Assembly (NCBI GenBank): GCA_963788505.1
Contig: CAWBGY010000011.1
Coordinates: 124,001 to 188,000, forward strand
Direction: 5' to 3'
DNA from: JAIQFF01 sp963788505
GTDB lineage: Bacteria > Acidobacteriota > Terriglobia > Terriglobales > Acidobacteriaceae
Length of the DNA: 64,000 bases
The notes under the pieces are model-generated. The model saw only the letters and a program-made list of their open reading frames with translations. It was not told where the DNA came from and made no database searches. Below are positions 59,116 to 64,000 of the stretch, one piece after another (within the stretch, counting starts at the first letter, position 1; every line of letters starts with the position of its first letter). The position numbers and the translations under genes are program-made.

Positions 59116-60227
59116 AACTCTTCATATTGCGGGATGATCCGGCTGGCGCAAAAGCGCGATTGCGCCACCCCCCGGCTGGCTTTGGCCATTTCCCGCAACG
59201 CCTTTTCATCGCGCAGCAACTCAATGGCATAACGCGCCATGGTGTCTACGTCGCCGACGTCCGCCAGGTAACCGCTCTTGCCGTGCTCGATCAATTCAGG
59301 GATGCCGCCCACGCGGGTGGCGATGGGCACAACTTCGCAGGCCATGCCTTCCAGAGCGGCCAGCCCGAACGATTCCAGTTCGCTGGGCAAGAGCAGGATG
59401 TCAGCCAATGCCAGCTTCTCCTGCACCTGGTCTTGCTTGCCCAGAAAAATTACGTCGTTGTGAATACCTTTCTGCACCGCCAGCCATTCGGCGCGGGAAC
59501 GGTCGGGACCGTCCCCGATCATCAACAGCTTGGCAGGAGTTTGCTTGCGTACCCGGTCAAAAATCTCGATGCAGTCGGTCACGCGCTTCACCGGCCGAAA
59601 ATTCGACAGATGCACGAGCAGGCGTTCGCCATTCGGCGCGTACTCTTGCCTGAGTTCTGAAACTGCTTCGCCCCGGCAATACACGTCGCAATTGACGAAG
59701 TTGTAAATCACCTGAATGTTGTTCCGAATATCGAACTCGCGCAGGGTGCGCTCCCGCAGGTATTGCGAAATGGCGGTCACCCCGTCGCTCTGCTCGATGG
59801 CAAAGCGGGTGATGGGGAGATAAGAACGGTCGAGCCCTACCAGCGTGATATCGGTTCCGTGCAGCGTGGTCACGAACGGAAGCTTGCGCCCGCGCGGCTT
59901 GGCGGCCATCATCTGACGCGCCAGCAACGCACTCACCGAGTGCGGAATCGCATAATGCACATGCAGAAGATCAAGGTCGTAGAGTTCGGCGACTTCCGCC
60001 ATGCGGGAGGCCAGCGCCAGATCATAGGGCGGGTACTCGAACAGCGGATACCGGGAAACTTCCACTTCGTGATAGTGAATGTTCGGATGCGGACCGCTTA
60101 ACCGAATGGGCTGAGCGTAGGAAATGAAGTGAACTTCATGGCCGCGCTCCGCCAACTCCAGCCCCAGTTCGGTCGCGACCACGCCGCTGCCTCCATACGT
60201 GGGATAGCAGGTGATGCCGATTTTCAT
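59085..60227 (-). CDS. bshA: N-acetyl-alpha-D-glucosaminyl L-malate synthase BshA
   Basis: This 380-residue GT4 glycosyltransferase makes GlcNAc-malate, the first step of bacillithiol synthesis. Diagnostic features are MKIGITCYPTYGGSGVVATE, HVHYAIPHSVSALLARQM, LHGTDITLVGLDRSYLPIT and the late LLPSELESFGLAALEGMACE. With ypdA elsewhere in the window, it supports bacillithiol use. The product of BshB/BshC steps is not found here. The gene is convergent with the LytS-type kinase. Confidence 0.93.
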   Translation of the reverse strand: MKIGITCYPTYGGSGVVATELGLELAERGHEVHFISYAQPIRLSGPHPNIHYHEVEVSRYPLFEYPPYDLALASRMAEVAELYDLDLLHVHYAIPHSVSALLARQMMAAKPRGRKLPFVTTLHGTDITLVGLDRSYLPITRFAIEQSDGVTAISQYLRERTLREFDIRNNIQVIYNFVNCDVYCRGEAVSELRQEYAPNGERLLVHLSNFRPVKRVTDCIEIFDRVRKQTPAKLLMIGDGPDRSRAEWLAVQKGIHNDVIFLGKQDQVQEKLALADILLLPSELESFGLAALEGMACEVVPIATRVGGIPELIEHGKSGYLADVGDVDTMARYAIELLRDEKALREMAKASRGVAQSRFCASRIIPQYEEFYRRVLERAS

Positions 60228-60378
60228 GCCGGTCCCTTCCGGATCAGCGCTCTGGTTCTTAACATTCGATGGCGGGCGGGTGGCCGGGATTCAGTTTTTG
60301 GCGGTTGCGGGAAACAGACCTCGTGCGCCGGACCCAGGATTGGGGATCCGCATACTCGTAAAATCGCTGGCTCTTCTT

Positions 60379-60453
60379 CGCGTCCTTTGCGCTTCCCTTT
60401 GCGTCCTTTGCGGTAAAAGCTGTTAACCGCAAAGAGCGCAAAGGACGCAAAGG
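60379..60453. repeat. GTCCTTTGCG-type palindromic repeat (second copy)
   Basis: GCGTCCTTTGCGCTTCCCTT then GCGTCCTTTGCGG, mirrored by CCGCAAAGAGCGCAAAGGAC and GCAAAGGG. It lies between bshA and the PilZ gene. Confidence 0.65.
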
Positions 60454-60463
60454 GTCTGAATCA

Positions 60464-61159
60464 TCAGCCCGCGCCTTGGGCGTTCTCAGAGGTCTCGGAC
60501 TCGGCGACCATGGCCTCGATCTGCCGCTGCAGCCGATCCTGGGTCTCTTCGTCAAGACCCGTGAACTCGATCCCCATGCCCACTCCGCCGTCGCAGGATC
60601 GGATTATCGCGGGTGTGCTGACTTTGTGAGCATCCAGCCACAGATTGATATTCAATATCTTTCCTATCGGAAGCGGCAGCAAAGTCTCCACATAACAGCC
60701 CCGGCCGCTTATGTCTGCCGACTTCGTCCTCATGTGCGAGCCGACGGCGTCGGGATCCTGGATTTCAAGGGGAAAGGGAACTCGGCACCGCGGAAATTTC
60801 CTCTTGTTCTTATCGGAAGGTGCGATTCCAGCATCGGGTTCAGGAACCTGCTGAGCCTGCTCCATCTCTTTTTCCCAGGGACAAGGCTGCCCCTCGATCA
60901 GGTTCACTCCAACTTCGATTTTCTGCGACGCTCCGGCATCGACCACCCAGATCACCTTGCAGCGGGCTTTCTTGTCGCCGACCTGGACTCCGATCACATC
61001 TCCCGGCTTCAACTGCGTCTCCAGGCCGGCCAGCTTGGCTCCGTGAACGCTGATATTCCGGGCCCGCCCATTTTGCAGAAAGGGACGACCGTCCGCACCC
61101 ATACCAAATACTCGGATCGGCAACTCTACGTCCAGCCGGGGCTCTGTTTTTTCTGACAT
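60464..61159 (-). CDS. Protein with two PilZ-type domains
   Basis: The 231-residue protein has an N-terminal PilZ-like domain (about 10-105: GRARNISVHGAKLAGLETQL) and a C-terminal PilZ domain (about 125-220: RKFPRCRVPFPLEI, then KSADISGRGCYVETLLPLP). The RxxxR and (D/N)xSxxG elements typical of c-di-GMP binding are present in the second and partly in the first. It may be a c-di-GMP receptor. ATG 61159 starts the family sequence. Confidence 0.82.
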   Translation of the reverse strand: MSEKTEPRLDVELPIRVFGMGADGRPFLQNGRARNISVHGAKLAGLETQLKPGDVIGVQVGDKKARCKVIWVVDAGASQKIEVGVNLIEGQPCPWEKEMEQAQQVPEPDAGIAPSDKNKRKFPRCRVPFPLEIQDPDAVGSHMRTKSADISGRGCYVETLLPLPIGKILNINLWLDAHKVSTPAIIRSCDGGVGMGIEFTGLDEETQDRLQRQIEAMVAESETSENAQGAG

Positions 61160-61281
61160 GAAAAGGGGGGCAAACCGTCCGCCCGAGCAAACCGCTAGCA
61201 TTAAATCATAGATTGCAGCACTGGAACCTTTTCGTTACCAAAGTCTGTATTCCGTCGAGTGATGGCCCGGCGCCGTGAAAC

Positions 61282-62166
61282 TCATCTCTCGCCGACTAAC
61301 TCCCGGAACGAGATGACTTCAATCCGGTTCGCGGTCAGCAAATCGCGAGTCGATTGCGAAGTCAGGAGACGCAATTCCTGTTCCCGTGATTCCCGCAGCC
61401 GGGTGCGAACCCGCTGCAGATCGGCGTCATTATAGCCCGGGTGACAAACCAGTTCCCAGGTTCCATCCGGAAGATTTTCCATCATCAGGCGGAGCAAGCG
61501 CTCGTTAAGCTCGCCGGTGGCTACGACAGCCAGGGTCCCGTCCGGTGTAGACATTCCGGCTTGCTGCACCGCCTCGCGAAATTGCCTCGCCAGACTCCGC
61601 AAGATGCCGACTTCGGCCCAGCGCCTCCATAAACGAGGCGACGCAGCCAGTTGCGAGCCCTGGATACGCTCAAATGGATTCCTCACCGCCCGGACGCCGC
61701 AGCGCTTCGCAGCCCGCAAGAGTGGCCGCAGGACGTGCGGGAACAGGTGAGTGTGCTTGTGTGAGTCGAGGTGGGTCACCGCAATGCCAGCGGATTGCAC
61801 TTTGCGGATCTGGGCCGTGGCTTCGGCTTCGATCTGGTTTGCATCCAGACGGCCGAGCAAAGCGAGTGCGCCAAACTTGCCAATTCCCCCGCGGAAGCGA
61901 GGACTGCCGGTGCGGTCGCTGGCGGGATCCATCAGACTCTTCACCTGCGCCGGGTCAAGCAGGGGAGCGCCATCCACCAGGACCACGTGGCAGCCTACCC
62001 CCAGTTCAGGCCGGGATTGTGCCAGATCAAAGGCTTCTGCAAATGCTGCGCCGTTGGCCATCACTGTAGTCGAGCTAATGACCCCGTGTTCGTGTCCTTC
62101 CACGATGGCGCGATTCACGCCCGCGGTAAGACCGAAATCGTCGGCGTTGATGATCAGGCGGCGCAC
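61282..62166 (-). CDS. hpnK: YdjC/ChbG-family deacetylase (HpnK-like)
   Basis: The 294-residue protein matches the YdjC family with NADDFGLTAGVNRAIVEGHE (metal-binding D9 and D10), LGVGCHVVLVDGAPLL and HLDSHKHTHLFPHVL. The length and late PFERIQGSQLAASPRLW region resemble the hopanoid-associated branch HpnK. No other hopanoid genes are in the window, so a role in carbohydrate deacetylation is also possible. Confidence 0.82.
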   Translation of the reverse strand: MRRLIINADDFGLTAGVNRAIVEGHEHGVISSTTVMANGAAFAEAFDLAQSRPELGVGCHVVLVDGAPLLDPAQVKSLMDPASDRTGSPRFRGGIGKFGALALLGRLDANQIEAEATAQIRKVQSAGIAVTHLDSHKHTHLFPHVLRPLLRAAKRCGVRAVRNPFERIQGSQLAASPRLWRRWAEVGILRSLARQFREAVQQAGMSTPDGTLAVVATGELNERLLRLMMENLPDGTWELVCHPGYNDADLQRVRTRLRESREQELRLLTSQSTRDLLTANRIEVISFRELVGER

Positions 62167-62234
62167 GCGCCAGTCTAGCAGGGATAATATGGGATTACGC
62201 TTTCAGCCAGATGGCTGAGTGCGCCAGGAGCCGG

Positions 62235-62471
62235 CTACGTCTTCGCGGCCCTGACCTTCGCCCAGCGGGCTTTCTGGGCGCGGCGGATTGCGGCCCGGCC
62301 CTTGGCGCTCAGAGGACGCCGCTTCTTCTTCGCAGCTGGCGGGCGCTTGCCTTCGCCATCGCGGTAGACCCCGGCAAAGGCGGCGAGCGCCGCGTTCAAT
62401 CCCGAGAGTTGCTGTTGTAACCGGTCGCGCTCTTTCTTCAACTGCCCGACAATCCTGGTCAAGTCCGCCAT
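62235..62471 (-). CDS. Small basic protein with coiled coil
   Basis: A 78-residue protein: a short coiled coil (MADLTRIVGQLKKERDRLQQ) followed by a highly basic tail (PPAAKKKRRPLSAKGRAAIR and on), resembling small nucleoid- or nucleic-acid-binding proteins. ATG 62471 is chosen; the longer reading to 62528 adds Cys-rich residues that look non-coding. No named family is recognised. Confidence 0.6.
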   Translation of the reverse strand: MADLTRIVGQLKKERDRLQQQLSGLNAALAAFAGVYRDGEGKRPPAAKKKRRPLSAKGRAAIRRAQKARWAKVRAAKT

Positions 62472-62570
62472 TGATATAGGTTCCCCCTGCGGTTGATTGT
62501 AACAGCGCCTAGAACAAGAACATGACATCCAATGGTAGGATTCTGGTCCGAGGCGAGGGTGTAGACCATT

Positions 62571-63410
62571 ATGAAACTCTATCGGACAAGTTCTAGATAC
62601 GTCGTCGAAGAACGCGATCGGTTTTATTTACCCGGGACGGACCTCGGGCACGGGGAGTCATTAACGGCGAAGGACGATCTGCATGGATACCTTCGGCGCG
62701 AGATCCACAGTGGAAATTGGATTGAAGGAGAGCGCCCCGCGCCCGAAGACTTGCGAGCTCCAATCGAAAATCAGGAAGTGTGGGCAGCCGGCGTCACTTA
62801 TTATCGCAGCCGGGAAGCGCGCATTCAGGAATCGAAGTCTGCCGGCGGCGGTGATTTTTACGATCGCGTTTACGATGCCGAGCGGCCGGAGCTCTTCTTC
62901 AAGGCAACGGCGCATCGCGTGGTCGGCCCCAACGAAAAAGTTGCCATACGCGAAGACTCTACCTGGTCGGTGCCCGAGCCGGAGCTGGCGCTCCTCATTT
63001 CCCCGCAAGGAAGAATCACCGGCTACACCATCGGCAATGACATGAGCTCCCGCAGTATTGAAGGAGAAAACCCTCTGTATCTGCCACAAGCTAAAGTGTA
63101 CGACCGAAGTTGCGCTCTTGGTCCCTGCATACTGCTTGCGCCGGACCCTTTACCTTCGTCCACGGAGATCAGCCTGGAGATCGTGCGTGGGACGAAGCGC
63201 GAGTTTGCCGCTACCACTACGCTCTCCAGCATGAAACGAGATCCGGCGTCGCTGGTGGAGTATCTCTACCGGAGTAACAGTTTTCCCAGCGGCTGCTTTC
63301 TGCTTACCGGCACCGGGATCGTGCCCCCGGATTCGTTTACTCTCGCGCCCGGTGACGAGATTCGAATTGCCATCACCGGCATCGGAACCCTCGTCAATAC
63401 CGTGGGTTGA
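62571..63410 (+). CDS. Fumarylacetoacetate hydrolase family protein
   Basis: The 279-residue protein has the FAH-fold signature. Candidate metal ligands are in VPEPELALLISPQG (two Glu) and YTIGNDMSSRSIEGENPLYL (Asp), followed by LPQAKVYDRSCALGPCILL. FAH-family enzymes cleave C-C bonds in beta-diketo acids, often in sugar or aromatic catabolism; the exact reaction is not predictable. It has no operon partner in the window. Confidence 0.88.
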   Translation: MKLYRTSSRYVVEERDRFYLPGTDLGHGESLTAKDDLHGYLRREIHSGNWIEGERPAPEDLRAPIENQEVWAAGVTYYRSREARIQESKSAGGGDFYDRVYDAERPELFFKATAHRVVGPNEKVAIREDSTWSVPEPELALLISPQGRITGYTIGNDMSSRSIEGENPLYLPQAKVYDRSCALGPCILLAPDPLPSSTEISLEIVRGTKREFAATTTLSSMKRDPASLVEYLYRSNSFPSGCFLLTGTGIVPPDSFTLAPGDEIRIAITGIGTLVNTVG

Positions 63411-63572
63411 TCACGGAGTCGCACCCGCCGAAAGCCTTCCCACCCCCAGGGCCCGGCGGCCGTGCCGCATCCCGGAAGCGGATTTCTTGGTAAGATAGCC
63501 GCATTGCTCCTCACGCCCTGATATCAAGCCGATCGAACTCCTAGATCGAGTTGCAGGGACTGACCGCGAGAT

Positions 63573-63649
63573 GGGCGGTTAGCTCAGCTGGTTAGAGCGC
63601 CTGCCTTACAAGCAGGAGGTCGCAGGTTCGAATCCTGCACTGCCCACCA
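63573..63649 (+). tRNA. tRNA-Val(UAC)
   Basis: A 77-base cloverleaf with acceptor stem GGGCGGT/ACTGCCC, D arm TAGCTCAGCTGGTTAGAGC, anticodon stem CCTGC/GCAGG with loop CTTACAA (anticodon TAC), T arm GCAGGTTCGAATCCTGC and an encoded CCA end. Confidence 0.97.
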
Positions 63650-64000
63650 TATTTCCTCAAGCTATTCATGTGATTAGCGGCGCGGCGCTGACCATCTCTT
63701 GAGCGAGTGATTCAGCGCTGTGACCAGAATTGTGCCCACCCAGCCGCGCCATAGCATCCAGAACCGCATCTTCGGAAGGATGATAAGGCAAATCCAGCCC
63801 ATCGCCCAAAACCGGAAGGACACCCTCAAAAACCGAAACCAGCCTGTAATTCTCGGTGACATTAAATAGATATCTTGCTATAGTTTGCCCGCCGCTTATT
63901 CGTCTGCCGCATTAGCTCTCTGTGTTGCCGGGTCCTTCGTCTGGCTCGGCTCAAAGAGTTTTTCCTTATCCAGCGACTGAAAAGTTCGCTTACTTAGGCC
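63650..64000. other. Intergenic region after tRNA-Val
   Basis: No convincing gene is seen. A 62-residue minus-strand frame at 63674-63862 is rich in Trp, Phe and Arg but has no recognised family. No integrase, attachment site or terminator could be identified. Confidence 0.5.

Noticed and set aside
63674..63862. 62-residue minus-strand frame after tRNA-Val
   Set aside because: No ribosome-binding site or family was recognised. It is mentioned only in the intergenic entry.

Overview
The window is a high-GC (about 60% by eye) bacterial chromosome segment. It reads most like an Acidobacteriota (Terriglobia-type) genome. This is an inference from several features together: an uppS-cdsA-dxr-rseP-ispG block, a menaquinol-type bc operon with an octahaem cytochrome c, bacillithiol genes (bshA and a YpdA-type reductase), an HpnK-like deacetylase, and very abundant palindromic intergenic repeats. 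No plasmid, phage or CRISPR feature was seen.

Layout. 1-5.6 kb: the end of an oligopeptide ABC permease, a small secreted protein, then a membrane-stress module (XRE regulator, NfeD-like protein, DUF1648 membrane protein, frameshifted flotillin, glycine-rich mini-protein, PspA/IM30). 5.8-11 kb: a VapBC toxin-antitoxin pair, an unknown protein with a HELVE motif, RmuC, a CAP-domain protein and a DUF72 protein. 11.1-11.75 kb: a decayed REP-associated transposase bracketed by inverted REP copies. 11.75-17.7 kb: isoprenoid and envelope genes on the minus strand (ispG, rseP, dxr, cdsA, uppS). 18-35 kb: mixed housekeeping and accessory genes, including an HtrA-like protease, hemerythrin, HAD phosphatase, DUF2911 protein, two MacB-type permeases, MidA-type methyltransferase, DMT exporter, fumC, ypdA, cyaY, phhB, RNase T2, ssb and a ferredoxin. 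36.4-49 kb: a long minus-strand respiratory operon. Read in transcription order it encodes a Rieske protein, split cytochrome b, octahaem cytochrome c, cupredoxin-like lipoprotein, CtaA, CtaB, an ABC-2 transporter and a DUF420 protein. 49-64 kb: hemH, NAD-type isocitrate dehydrogenase, nrdR, an LPG-synthase-like membrane protein, lytic transglycosylase, Cof-type phosphatase, TPR protein, threonine synthase, LytS-type kinase, bshA, PilZ protein, hpnK-like gene, FAH-family hydrolase and tRNA-Val(UAC).

How the genes work together. The respiratory operon builds a menaquinol:cytochrome c oxidoreductase and the haem A pathway for a terminal oxidase whose structural genes are not in the window. hemH and cyaY supply haem and iron-sulfur chemistry, and bshA with ypdA supplies and recycles bacillithiol. 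The flotillin/NfeD/PspA set probably guards membrane integrity.

The most unusual content lies between the genes. At least four families of palindromic repeats are present. One has constant arms and a hairpin core that differs in every copy yet always stays self-complementary. Another flanks the decayed RAYT transposase. Every one of the first four junctions of the respiratory operon carries a palindromic element. The Rieske protein has an N-terminal extension with a motif repeated three times, which I do not recognise from any Rieske family. Two well-conserved genes (flotillin, ispG) carry single-base frameshifts, which may be assembly errors.
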